A stretch of 40,873 bases of DNA from Lachnospiraceae bacterium (GTDB lineage: Bacteria > Bacillota > Clostridia > Lachnospirales > Lachnospiraceae): NCBI GenBank assembly GCA_029006155.1, contig JAQXGF010000066.1:1-40873 (forward strand), in the 5' to 3' direction. Position 1 is the stretch's first letter; the number at the start of each line of letters is the position of its first letter. Below, piece by piece: positions 8,034-16,622 of the stretch. The position numbers and the translations under genes are program-made. The notes beneath the pieces are model-generated. The model was not told where the DNA came from. It saw nothing but the letters and a program-made list of their open reading frames with translations, and made no database searches.

Positions 8034-9249
8034 AGAGAAGTTCCGCATGCTTCGCGAACGGCTGTTAGAAAGTCTTGAGGAGTACCGGGAGATCGGGGAT
8101 CAGGAAATCTACCGGCGGATCGATGAACTGCTTCTGGACGACAGCGTGGAGCATTACATGAGGCTGGCAGAGCGGTATGCGCTGCGAAAAGAGCTGTTCA
8201 ATTCCATCCGGAGACTGGACATCCTGCAGGAACTTTTAGAAGATGATACGATCACGGAGATCATGGTAAATGGGACAGACGGGATCTTTATCGAGCGAGG
8301 TGGCAGACTGACGCGCTGGGAAAAGCGTTTCGGATCGGCAGAAAAGCTGCAGGATATCGCACAGCAGATCGTCGGCAGGTGCAACCGTATCGTAAATGAA
8401 TCTGTGCCAATTGTGGATGCCAGGCTGGAACACGGTGAGCGCGTGAACATTGTGATGCCTCCGGTCGCTTTAAACGGCCCGGTGATCACGATCCGCCGTT
8501 TTCCAAATCGGGCCATCCGGATGGAGCAACTGATCCATTGGGGGAGTATCCCGGCAGAGGTGGCTTCGTTGCTGAGATTGCTGGTATGCGCACGGTATAA
8601 CATCTTTATATCTGGTGGTACCGGATCTGGCAAGACGACGTTTCTAAATGCGTTGTCTGACTTTATCCCGAAGGATGAGCGGATTATCACGATTGAGGAC
8701 AACGCGGAGCTGCAGATTCAGGGCGTCACGAATCTGGTACGGCTGGAGGCGCGCAATGCGAATACAGAGGGAAAGCTTGCGATCACGATCCGGGATCTGA
8801 TCCGTGCGAGCCTTCGGATGCGTCCGGATCGAATTTTGATCGGAGAAATCCGGGGAGCAGAGGCGATTGATCTTTTGCAGGCGTTAAATACCGGTCATGA
8901 CGGATCTCTCAGTACCGGACATGCGAATACCCCACAGGATATGCTCTCGCGAATTGAGACGATGGCGCTGATGGATTTTGATATGCCGCTTGCGGCGATC
9001 CGGAGACAGATCGCTTCCGGCATTGATCTGATCGTCCATTTGGGGCGGCTGCGTGATAAGACAAGAAAGGTACTGCAGATATTGGAAATTCTCGGATACG
9101 ATCCGCAGTTGGGAGAGATCCGGACGCAGGTGTTATACGAGTTCGTAGAGGAAGGTGTGGATGCATGCGGGAAAGTGTGCGGAAGGCTGGTCGCGCGGGA
9201 GGCGCTACGGCGGCGCGAAAAGCTCGAACGGGCCGGGCTGCAGCTATAA
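8026..9249 (+). CDS. cpaF: CpaF/TadA secretion ATPase of the Tad pilus
   Basis: The hexameric cytoplasmic motor that powers Flp pilus assembly. The 407-residue protein has an N-terminal helical region, the all-beta PAS-like segment (about 70-160), and the RecA-like core: Walker A GGTGSGKT (197-204), the Asp box TIEDNAELQ (222-230), Walker [10 protein letters not shown] (269-277) and the His-box region [14 protein letters not shown] (288-301). ATG 8026 overlaps the tadZ stop and has GGGAGGA 8 bases upstream; the in-frame upstream start near 7996 lies inside tadZ and is rejected. This is the most diagnostic gene of the operon. Confidence 0.96.
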   Translation: MNEEKFRMLRERLLESLEEYREIGDQEIYRRIDELLLDDSVEHYMRLAERYALRKELFNSIRRLDILQELLEDDTITEIMVNGTDGIFIERGGRLTRWEKRFGSAEKLQDIAQQIVGRCNRIVNESVPIVDARLEHGERVNIVMPPVALNGPVITIRRFPNRAIRMEQLIHWGSIPAEVASLLRLLVCARYNIFISGGTGSGKTTFLNALSDFIPKDERIITIEDNAELQIQGVTNLVRLEARNANTEGKLAITIRDLIRASLRMRPDRILIGEIRGAEAIDLLQALNTGHDGSLSTGHANTPQDMLSRIETMALMDFDMPLAAIRRQIASGIDLIVHLGRLRDKTRKVLQILEILGYDPQLGEIRTQVLYEFVEEGVDACGKVCGRLVAREALRRREKLERAGLQL

Positions 9250-9998
9250 GCAGCCGCCAGCAGGAGCACCCTTATACCAAAATGGGCCGGGCAGATGTGG
9301 GACGATACCTGGCAGCCGATTTGGCGCTGATCCTGCTGCTTGGCTGGCTGTTTTATGATTCCCTCATAAGTGCGATCGGGCTGCTTCCGGGAATGTTCTG
9401 GATGTTGCAGGAGCAGAAAAACACATTGCGCAGGAGGCGCAGGCAGGAAATGCAGCAACAGTTCCTGGATGCGATCCAGATGATGGCAGCTTCGCTTCAG
9501 TCCGGGTATTCCGTCGAGAATGCGGTGCGCGCGTCGGCAAAGGAGCTGGAAAAGCTGTACCCGCGCGATGCGTTTATTGTACTGGAATTTCGGAATCTGG
9601 CATTCCAGCTGGACCGGAACCGGAGTGTGGAGGATCTGCTGCAGGAGTTAGGAGAGCGAAGCCAGGTGGAGGATCTGCAAAGCTTTGCAGAGGTGTTCCT
9701 GACAGCAAAGCGTACAGGCGGCGATCTGCTGCATGTGATCCGCAATACAGTTTCGTGTATCCGGCAGAAGCAGGAGACGATCGCGGAGATTGAGACCGTG
9801 CTGACCGGCAAGATGACAGAGCAGAAAGTGATGAGCCTGATGCCATTGCTGATCCTGCTGTATGTACGTCTGACTTCACCGGAGTTTCTGTCCGGTATGT
9901 ATGGAAATCTGACCGGGAGGGCGGTGATGACCGTCTGCCTTCTGATTTATGCCGTGGCGTATCTGTGGGGAAAGAAAATTGTGAGAATTGAGGTATAG
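9165..9998 (+). CDS. tadB: TadB-like inner-membrane platform protein (T2SS F domain)
   Basis: A 277-residue membrane protein with a hydrophobic segment at about 49-80, a cytoplasmic type II secretion F-domain core (about 100-240: QFLDAIQMMAASLQSGYS, the LAFQLDRN region) and two C-terminal hydrophobic stretches. It forms the platform with TadC. The start is uncertain. ATG 9165 has AGAGGAAGG upstream but overlaps cpaF by 85 bases and gives an Arg/Ala-rich N-terminus. ATG 9282 is the other candidate, but relatives I recall begin slightly before this point with a segment resembling HPYTKMGR, so the longer form is preferred. Confidence 0.85.
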   Translation: MRESVRKAGRAGGATAARKARTGRAAAISSRQQEHPYTKMGRADVGRYLAADLALILLLGWLFYDSLISAIGLLPGMFWMLQEQKNTLRRRRRQEMQQQFLDAIQMMAASLQSGYSVENAVRASAKELEKLYPRDAFIVLEFRNLAFQLDRNRSVEDLLQELGERSQVEDLQSFAEVFLTAKRTGGDLLHVIRNTVSCIRQKQETIAEIETVLTGKMTEQKVMSLMPLLILLYVRLTSPEFLSGMYGNLTGRAVMTVCLLIYAVAYLWGKKIVRIEV

Positions 9999-10000
9999 AA

Positions 10001-11350
10001 GTGGCTGTGCTTACATGCTTTTGGAGAAAAACGGGTGCGTTTCTGGTAGACATCCTGAAATTGGATCAGCCGGAAAAGGGAGGCGGGGCGCTGCGGCAGG
10101 AGCTTGCTGCGCTGCAGGTCGGAAGAAAAGAGACGATCCGGGCATACTGGATTCGAAAGATATGCTATGTGCTCGCAGCGGGAATGGTCGGACTTCTTCT
10201 GGCGGCGGTCAGCTTTGGATGGAGTATGCTTCGAAAAGAAGATGTGCCGGATCAGAGGCTGCAGCGCCCTGCTTATGGGGAAGGAAACAGGACAGAAGCA
10301 CTGGAGGCAGAGATCGACGGAGAGGAGGTGCAGACATTTGAGATAACGGTGCGGGAACGGGCCTATACAGAAGCAGAAAAACAGCAACATCTGGACGCGG
10401 CTATTTTGACTCTGGATGAAATGCTGCCGGGGGCAAACAGCTCTCTGGATGAGGTGCGGCAGGATCTGGCATTTCCAAAGACTTTGGAGGACGGAGCAGT
10501 ACAGATTGGCTGGACGACGGTTCCGTATGGGGTGATTGATGAGAGCGGGCGACTGCTTGGATCGGAGGATGTAGATGGCGTGCTGGTAGAGATACAGGGA
10601 ACTCTTACCTGCGGCGGAAAGGAAGCCTTGTATACGGCGTATGCGAAGGTCTTTCCGCAGGAGATGCCAAAGGAGGAGCAGCTCCATCAATCGATATTAA
10701 ACGAACTGTCCCGCGAGGATTCGGAACATGGAAGTGAAGCGGTATTAGAACTCCCGGCGGAGGTTGACGGAAGGCAGCTGCACTGGCTGTACGACAAAGA
10801 GAACCCGGTTCCAAAGGTGTTTGGGGTGACCTTCCTTGCAATCTTTGTGATCTGGGTCGGAATGGATCAGCAAATCCATCGGCAGGCAAAGGAGCGACAG
10901 GCACAACTGTTGTTGGACTATCCGGATCTGATGTGGAAGCTTGCGATGCTGCTTGGAGCAGGGATGAGCATGAAAGGCGCGTTCTGGAGGCTGTCCGGGC
11001 AATATGAGCGGAAAAAGAACGGGATTCGGTATGTATATGAAGAGCTGACCTGTGCCTGCTATGAGATGCAGAGTGGAATTGCGGAAGCAGAAGCTTATGA
11101 ACGGTTCGGAAGGCGCTGCCAGCTACCGGAATATATCCGGCTTGGCACCGTGCTCTCACAGAATCTGAGAAAAGGGACAAAGGGCTTAAATGCGATGCTC
11201 GAACAGGAGGCGGCGGCATCTTTTACAGAGCGGAAAAATAACGCAAGAAAGCTGGGCGAAAAAGCAGGGACAAAACTGCTGTTTCCAATGCTTCTGATGC
11301 TGGGGATTGTGCTTGTCATTTTGATGGTTCCGGCGTTTTTGTCCTTTTAA
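10001..11350 (+). CDS. tadC: TadC-like platform protein with a large extracytoplasmic insert
   Basis: A 449-residue protein starting at GTG, 3 bases after tadB (GAGGTATAGAA as ribosome binding site). The C-terminal third (about 290-449) is a T2SS F-type domain ending in a hydrophobic helix (LLFPMLLMLGIVLVILMVP), as expected of TadC. What is unusual is the N-terminal half: a membrane helix at about 52-75 is followed by roughly 190 mostly hydrophilic residues (78-270) and a second helix at 272-288. TadC proteins of the classical type are about 300 residues and lack this domain. By topology it would lie outside the membrane, where it could touch the pilus or pseudopilins; that role is inference. 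Confidence 0.82.
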   Translation: MAVLTCFWRKTGAFLVDILKLDQPEKGGGALRQELAALQVGRKETIRAYWIRKICYVLAAGMVGLLLAAVSFGWSMLRKEDVPDQRLQRPAYGEGNRTEALEAEIDGEEVQTFEITVRERAYTEAEKQQHLDAAILTLDEMLPGANSSLDEVRQDLAFPKTLEDGAVQIGWTTVPYGVIDESGRLLGSEDVDGVLVEIQGTLTCGGKEALYTAYAKVFPQEMPKEEQLHQSILNELSREDSEHGSEAVLELPAEVDGRQLHWLYDKENPVPKVFGVTFLAIFVIWVGMDQQIHRQAKERQAQLLLDYPDLMWKLAMLLGAGMSMKGAFWRLSGQYERKKNGIRYVYEELTCACYEMQSGIAEAEAYERFGRRCQLPEYIRLGTVLSQNLRKGTKGLNAMLEQEAAASFTERKNNARKLGEKAGTKLLFPMLLMLGIVLVILMVPAFLSF

Positions 11351-11400
11351 CCGAATCAAACAGATGGAAGATGGAATGAAAAAAACGGAAAGGAGAAAAA

Positions 11401-11568
11401 ATGGGACAGATTAAGGCATTTTTAAAAGAAGAAGATGGCGTCGGGGTAGTAGAGATCATCTTGATTTTAGTCGTGCTGATCAGTCTGGTACTGATTTTTA
11501 AAAGTCAGCTGACCAGTCTTGTGACGAGTATTTTTGGCAAGATTGTAAGTCAGAGCGGAACGGTATGA
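11401..11568 (+). CDS. Flp1-family type IVb pilin (55 residues)
   Basis: The main structural pilin candidate. The translation starts MGQIKAFLKEEDGVGVVE and continues with a hydrophobic helix (IILILVVLISLVLIF, about 19-33) and a short polar tail. The G-VGVVE arrangement, with Glu five residues after the probable cleavage site (G13), is the prepilin-peptidase signature of Flp1 pilins. AAGGAG lies 6 bases upstream of the ATG. It is very short and easily missed by gene callers. Its TGA overlaps the ATG of the next gene. Two peptidases able to process it are encoded in the same operon. Confidence 0.92.
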   Translation: MGQIKAFLKEEDGVGVVEIILILVVLISLVLIFKSQLTSLVTSIFGKIVSQSGTV

Positions 11569-13109
11569 GAATGTTGCGGCATGAAAAACAAACGACGTGG
11601 CGCGGATCGGTGACGGTTTTTTTCAGCCTGACCGGAGTGCTGGTACTGTGCGTGCTTCTGGCGGTCGTGGAGGCGGTAAGGATGCAGGGTGCAAAAGCGC
11701 AGACAGCGAGTCTGGAAGGGGTGGCGAATTTTTCTGTACTGGCAGAATACGAGAAAAATTTACTGGAAGAGTTTGAGATCTTCGCGCTGGATGGTGCCGG
11801 CGGGAGTGGCAGTTTTCAGATTCAGAAATCCGAAGGGAGACTGCGGTATTATCTGAAAGAGAATACCGATCCGTTGTCCGGAAAAGGCGGAACTGGATTA
11901 TTCGATCCGTGGAGGCTGATGCTGACGGACTGTGAGATTCAGGGCTATGCATTGCTGACGGATGAGCAGGGAGAGCCGTTTTATCAGCAGGCAGTCGCGT
12001 ATATGAAAGCAACCCCGCAACTCTTAGCTCATAAGATTCCGCAGACAGATACCGGAACGATACGCGAGCTGGAAGTGTTTGGAGAGCGGTATGAGCGAAG
12101 CCAGGAGGAAAATGAGAAGAGACTGGATACACTGGAAGCAGAAAAGAAAAAGCAGGAAAAGCAACCGGAGGCATCAGAATCCGAAGACCATCCGGTAAAC
12201 GATGATACACCAGCAGCTATTCCAGTGAAGAATCCGCTTACGGCACTTGGTCGTCTGAAACGGCGGGGAACGTTATCTCTGGTCACGGGTGGTACGCATG
12301 TTTCCAAGACGACGATTCCGACCGGTGCACTGCCATCCAGAAAGCATTTGCAAAATGGGACCTTGAAGCTGGAAAAGAAAAATCGTGGCATGGCGGCAGA
12401 CGCGCTGTTTCGGGAATATCTTCTCATACAGTTTCCAAATTACTGCAAAGAGGCGAAGGAAGAGCTGAAGTATCAGGTGGAATATCTGATCAGTGGAAAA
12501 CCGTCGGATCAGAAGAATTTGCAATATGTTGTCAAACGACTGCTTTTTCTGAGGGAAGGACTAAACTATCGGTACTGTCTGCAACAGCAAAGACTAAATG
12601 GAGCGGCAGGTGAGCTCGCACTGGCACTGACCGGTATGTTTGGGATGCCGGCGCTGACCGAAGCGATGCGCCATGCACTGTTGCTTGGACTGGCCTATGG
12701 AGAGAGCCTGCTCGATGTCCGGATCCTGCTGGCAGGCGGAAAGATCCCGCTTTTTAAAGATGCTGCTTCCTGGCGGCTGTCATTTGAGACGCTGGGATCA
12801 CTTGGAAGGATTCTGGAACATGTGGATGGGAGTGAAGCGGAAGAGGGACTGGATTACACCGACTACCTGCGGATTCTTTTGCAGATGTGCAAGCGGTCGG
12901 ATCTGAAGCTGCGAGCACTGGATCTGATCCAATACCGGCTGCAAAAGCAGGATGGAAGCGAAGGCTTTCAGGCGCAGAATGCGATCGTAGCGATTAAGAC
13001 AAGAGCAGAATGGAGCTGCCGTCCAGTGTTTTACAGTCTTCCACAGGCAGTATTCGGACTGGGAGCTGGTGGAACAAAAATCTGGCAAAGCGGAAGTATT
13101 GCCTATTAG
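11565..13109 (+). CDS. DUF5702-like membrane-anchored protein of the pilus operon
   Basis: A 514-residue protein with one N-terminal hydrophobic segment (SVTVFFSLTGVLVLCVLLAV, about 15-34) preceded by positively charged residues, then a long extracytoplasmic part. It contains an E/K-rich coiled-coil-like stretch (about 170-225) and a helical C-terminal domain. The GSVTVFFSL segment resembles the leader of TadE/TadG pseudopilins (GSxTVExxL) but lacks the Glu. I recall the family as DUF5702, found in Clostridia Tad operons; the role is unknown, possibly a TadG-like minor component. Its start codon overlaps the Flp1 stop (ATGA), so the two are translationally coupled. Confidence 0.75.
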   Translation: MRMLRHEKQTTWRGSVTVFFSLTGVLVLCVLLAVVEAVRMQGAKAQTASLEGVANFSVLAEYEKNLLEEFEIFALDGAGGSGSFQIQKSEGRLRYYLKENTDPLSGKGGTGLFDPWRLMLTDCEIQGYALLTDEQGEPFYQQAVAYMKATPQLLAHKIPQTDTGTIRELEVFGERYERSQEENEKRLDTLEAEKKKQEKQPEASESEDHPVNDDTPAAIPVKNPLTALGRLKRRGTLSLVTGGTHVSKTTIPTGALPSRKHLQNGTLKLEKKNRGMAADALFREYLLIQFPNYCKEAKEELKYQVEYLISGKPSDQKNLQYVVKRLLFLREGLNYRYCLQQQRLNGAAGELALALTGMFGMPALTEAMRHALLLGLAYGESLLDVRILLAGGKIPLFKDAASWRLSFETLGSLGRILEHVDGSEAEEGLDYTDYLRILLQMCKRSDLKLRALDLIQYRLQKQDGSEGFQAQNAIVAIKTRAEWSCRPVFYSLPQAVFGLGAGGTKIWQSGSIAY

Positions 13110-13127
13110 AAGGCGGGGTGAAAAAGA

Positions 13128-14054
13128 ATGCTTTTATATTCAAAATCGGATCAGAAGTGCGCGCAAAATCATTCTGATCGTCAGTTATCCTACTTGAAAG
13201 TTTTAAATTATAGAAAGGAAAAGCTCTCTCCCCCCATTATTTCTCTAAAGAGTATAAGAGCATTCTTTTTTGCTCCGCCTACCGGATGGAAATGCTGGGC
13301 GGGGACACTGACCGTGGAAGCAGCGCTGGTAGTTCCAATAGTTTTGTTTTTTATGATTACCGTATTGCAGTATGCTCTGGCTATGGAGGCGTCCGTCTGC
13401 TATGGGGCGGCGCTGGCGGAGGCGGGCAGACAGGAGGCCGTGCAGGCGTATTCGGTAGAAGGAGATGCCGCCGGAGCAGGCACTGTGCTTCGGCAGATGA
13501 GTACCGGGGCCATCCGAAGCAGAGTATATGCGGCAGCCGGAAACAGCCATGTGGCAAAGAATCTGCGAATCGAAGGAGGGAAGATGGCAGGAGATTCCAA
13601 TGTACTGGAGCTTCGTATGACGTACCAGGTGCAGAAAGTGGCGGGGGTATATCTGCCGCGGATCACATTTCTGCAAAAAGTCCGGGTACGGGCATGGACC
13701 GGGCGGGAAGGGATCTATCATGTGGATGGAAGCACAGGCACAAAAGGAGAGGGAGGAACGGTCTATGTAGCCGTGACCGGGAAGGTCTACCATACGGATC
13801 CGTCCTGTACGCATTTGAAATTATCGATTCGTGAGGTAAATGCCCAGACAGTGGGGCAGTTGCGCAATAAGAATGGAGAAAAGTATCATGCCTGTGAGCG
13901 CTGTCACGCCGAACATGTAGGGGGCGTCTATATTACCGGAGAGGGAAATCGCTACCACAGCAGCCTTTCCTGCAGCGGATTGAAGCGGACGGTGGAAGAG
14001 GTATCGCTGGAGGACTGTGACCTGCGTCCATGCAGGAAGTGCGCGGGGACGTGA
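13128..14054 (+). CDS. TadE-like pseudopilin with two C-terminal zinc-ribbon-like modules
   Basis: A 308-residue protein. The pseudopilin segment TLTVEAALVVPIVLFFM (60-76) is the TadE/TadG signature with the conserved Glu, preceded by an unusually long 59-residue leader. After about 120 residues come two similar modules. Module 1 (about 219-259) has YH (221-222), C227 and CERC (256-259). Module 2 (about 274-305) has YH (276-277), C282 and CRKC (302-305). The YHxxxxC...CxxC spacing resembles Ada-type metal-binding ribbons. By topology these sit outside the cell at the C-terminus of a minor pilin, which is unusual; metal binding or disulfides are both possible. GGCGGGGTG precedes the ATG. Confidence 0.8.
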   Translation: MLLYSKSDQKCAQNHSDRQLSYLKVLNYRKEKLSPPIISLKSIRAFFFAPPTGWKCWAGTLTVEAALVVPIVLFFMITVLQYALAMEASVCYGAALAEAGRQEAVQAYSVEGDAAGAGTVLRQMSTGAIRSRVYAAAGNSHVAKNLRIEGGKMAGDSNVLELRMTYQVQKVAGVYLPRITFLQKVRVRAWTGREGIYHVDGSTGTKGEGGTVYVAVTGKVYHTDPSCTHLKLSIREVNAQTVGQLRNKNGEKYHACERCHAEHVGGVYITGEGNRYHSSLSCSGLKRTVEEVSLEDCDLRPCRKCAGT

Positions 14055-14153
14055 GAAGAGACAGAGAATGAAGTATAGATGACAGGATGGTGTGTGGAAC
14101 ATGTCGGGATGCTGTGTGTGGAGCAATGCGGGTCTTGCAGGAAGGGAGAGCGG

Positions 14154-14579
14154 GTGTCAGGACAGGAATGGGTGACGACGGCAGTGCTGCTGATCTGTGC
14201 AGGAACGGATCTTTGTAACAGAAAGGTGTATCGGTGGATCGTGATGCTGTATCTGGGACTGGCAATGGCAGGATATCTGGCGACAGGGATGCCTGGTGGG
14301 ATGTCCTGGTTTGTGGCAGATCTGTTGCCGGGAGCCTTTTGCCTGCTGCTGGCATGGACGACGCATCAGGGGATCGGATATGGGGATGCGATGCTGATCC
14401 TTGCATGCGGCCTGTCCGTTGGATGGAAGGCATGCATTGGAATGGGATTGACCGCATTCTTTTTAGCCGGTGTGGCGGCATCTGTGCGGCTTATTCGGCA
14501 CCGAGGAAAGAAAAAAGAATTGCCATTTGTGCCGTTTCTGCTGGTGGCGTGGGTGTGGCAGCTACTATGTGGTGTATAA
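14154..14579 (+). CDS. A24-family prepilin peptidase-like protein, second copy
   Basis: A 141-residue membrane protein with the same two-aspartate plan as the first peptidase: D19 in GTDLCNRKVYRW and D78 in GIGYGD (GxGD). The first motif is divergent (CNRKVYRW in place of the usual RxxxIPN). GTG 14154 is chosen because GGAAGGGAGAG lies just upstream and it gives the normal family N-terminus; the frame opens at ATG 14079 but has a cysteine-rich, unlikely leader there. Having two such peptidases in one pilus operon suggests a division of labour between Flp1 and the TadE-like pseudopilins, which is inference. Confidence 0.83.
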   Translation: MSGQEWVTTAVLLICAGTDLCNRKVYRWIVMLYLGLAMAGYLATGMPGGMSWFVADLLPGAFCLLLAWTTHQGIGYGDAMLILACGLSVGWKACIGMGLTAFFLAGVAASVRLIRHRGKKKELPFVPFLLVAWVWQLLCGV

Positions 14580-14641
14580 AATATGGCAGACGAGAATAAA
14601 CCAGAAAGAAAACGATAGGAAACAGACCGGAGATGCAGAAA

Positions 14642-15145
14642 ATGAAAAATGAGATGAAAAAAGCAGAAAAGAAAACACGGATCCTCGTCTGGCTAAAAGG
14701 GCGGGCATCCTGGAAGGGAAGCTATACGGTAGAAGCGGCACTCGTTTTTCCAGTGATTTTGTTTGTGCTGGCGGCGCTCCTGATTCTGGCATTTTATGTG
14801 CATGACGGTGGAATCCTGCAGAGCTTTGCCTGCGAAACGGCAGTGGCGGGGAGCAACTACATGACGGAGAATGAGCGAAAAGTGGCAGCAGAGCAGGTAC
14901 GAAAACAGGCGGGCCAGGAACGGCTTATGGGGAGCAGAAACAGTCAGGGGCATGTGGCATTTGGAAGTTCAGAGGTCTATGCACGGTATACGGCAGTCTG
15001 TCCGGTTCCGGGGATGGTGATGCGTTATCTGTCTAACAATCAGCTGAAAATCGCAAAAAGCTGGCAGGTACATACCGTGAATCCGTCTGACTGGATTCGA
15101 AAACAGAGAGGCATTATGCGCATCAGGGATGGAGGCAGCCGGTGA
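14642..15145 (+). CDS. TadE-like pseudopilin, second copy
   Basis: A 167-residue protein with a Lys-rich N-terminus and the pseudopilin leader and helix GSYTVEAALVFPVILFVLAA (26-45), including the conserved Glu31. The rest is a short extracytoplasmic domain ending in basic residues. ATG 14642 is chosen because GGAG sits 9 bases upstream; ATG 14633 abuts the same GGAG and is too close. It would be processed by one of the two peptidases and incorporated as a minor pilin. Its stop overlaps the GTG of the next gene. Confidence 0.85.
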   Translation: MKNEMKKAEKKTRILVWLKGRASWKGSYTVEAALVFPVILFVLAALLILAFYVHDGGILQSFACETAVAGSNYMTENERKVAAEQVRKQAGQERLMGSRNSQGHVAFGSSEVYARYTAVCPVPGMVMRYLSNNQLKIAKSWQVHTVNPSDWIRKQRGIMRIRDGGSR

Positions 15146-16605
15146 AAGCAGAATTTAAGCGGGATCTGAAGAACAATTATCTGGTACTCGAGGGGCAGGA
15201 GGAGGCAGTTGAAAATGATTATTGTATTCCGATGGTGGAGCAGAACCGGATACCTGGACTGCTGCCGTTTCACCGGTCGCGCACCGACGGGAAGCTGTAT
15301 TTGAATTATGAGATTACCGGGAAGCAGACGGTAGCGAGCCTGTATGAGCGAAGGCGGATTGGCTATGAGGAAATGGTGCAGTTGCTGATGGGAATCATTG
15401 GTCATCTGGATATGCTGCAGCGGTATTTACTGAGTCCGGAGCAGCTGCTGTTTGATCCGCAGTATATTTTTACGGATCCGGATGGCCGGGGGATCTGGTT
15501 CTGCTATGTGCCGCAGAAGGAGGCGGAGATATCCATTGTGCAGCTGGCAGAATTTTTTCTGAAACGGCTGAACCATCAGGATCCGGCGGCCGTAGAGCTT
15601 GGGTACCGCTTTTACGCCCGGACGCAGGAAGAGAACCTGAGCCTTTCAAGGATGCTGCAGGAACTTCTCACAGACTGCAAGATGGGCGAAAAAGGGTCGA
15701 TGCCTGACGAAAAGACGGTCAGGGAGGAGCGGAATAATTTGGGGATGAAAGACAGCGAAGCGGACCGTGTTTTTTATGCTCAGGTACAGGGAACCGGTAC
15801 AGACTCTGAACATGGATTTGGAGAAAAGCGCGCGAAGAGTCAGGATAAGAGGACCGCAGCGCCAGAAGAGATTCCGAACGTGATCCACCGGGAGCGCAAA
15901 ACAGAGAAAAAGAAGAAGCGAAACATGTTTCGGATCGTGCATCCGGCAGTACTGCTGACGTCCTTACTGTTGTTTGCAGTACTGGAAATCGTTTTCTATT
16001 ATGGATATTTAAATGTGACGGAAGCAGGAGGCTGCTTTTTCCTCATTTTGTCCGGCGAGTTGCTGGCAAACAGCCTGTGGAAGCGGAAAAAGGAAGAAAA
16101 CGGAATGGCACAGCATGGCATCTGGCAGGAGGAAGAAGAGGAGGAAGAGGAGCAGGAGGAGTATGGGCAGCTTCGGCGGGAGATGTACCAGAGTCCGGGA
16201 GTGCAGCAAGATCTTTTTGCAGAAGATCGAATCGAGGAGACACGTTGCCTTACGGATGTGCAGGAGCCGTGCGGAATGCGCCTCATCTATATTCAGCCGG
16301 AAGGAAATGCAGGAGAAGATCCACAGGTGTTTCCGGACATTTATATTGGAACAGATGCGGTGACAGTCGGAAAGCTGCAGGGGCAGTGTGAGGTGCTGCT
16401 GAATGCGTCGACGGTCAGCCGGATTCATGCACGGCTGGAATACCGGAAAGGAATCGGCTATATCCGTGATCTGAACAGCCGGAACGGCACGTTCTTAAAC
16501 GGAGAACATTTAGAGCCGCAGGAGTTGCGCAGCTTTACCGAAGGCGCACGGATTGCTTTTGCAGATATTCAGTACCGGGCGGTTCATGCGCATACGCCGT
16601 TTTGA
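15142..16605 (+). CDS. DUF6382-like, FHA-domain protein closing the pilus operon
   Basis: A 487-residue protein. The N-terminal half (about 1-180) matches what I recall as DUF6382. A charged linker follows, then a hydrophobic hairpin (about 270-310, VLLTSLLLFAVLEIVFYYG), a run of eight Glu residues with a further acidic stretch, and a C-terminal FHA domain (about 390-487) with SRIHARL and DLNSRNGTFLNG. FHA domains bind phosphothreonine peptides, so this gene suggests Ser/Thr-kinase control of the pilus machine. The start is GTG, overlapping the preceding TGA (GTGA). It is the last gene of the operon and ends 17 bases before a convergent gene, with no clear terminator between them. Confidence 0.85.
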   Translation: MKAEFKRDLKNNYLVLEGQEEAVENDYCIPMVEQNRIPGLLPFHRSRTDGKLYLNYEITGKQTVASLYERRRIGYEEMVQLLMGIIGHLDMLQRYLLSPEQLLFDPQYIFTDPDGRGIWFCYVPQKEAEISIVQLAEFFLKRLNHQDPAAVELGYRFYARTQEENLSLSRMLQELLTDCKMGEKGSMPDEKTVREERNNLGMKDSEADRVFYAQVQGTGTDSEHGFGEKRAKSQDKRTAAPEEIPNVIHRERKTEKKKKRNMFRIVHPAVLLTSLLLFAVLEIVFYYGYLNVTEAGGCFFLILSGELLANSLWKRKKEENGMAQHGIWQEEEEEEEEQEEYGQLRREMYQSPGVQQDLFAEDRIEETRCLTDVQEPCGMRLIYIQPEGNAGEDPQVFPDIYIGTDAVTVGKLQGQCEVLLNASTVSRIHARLEYRKGIGYIRDLNSRNGTFLNGEHLEPQELRSFTEGARIAFADIQYRAVHAHTPF

Positions 16606-16622
16606 GCGCTTGAGCGATTCCC

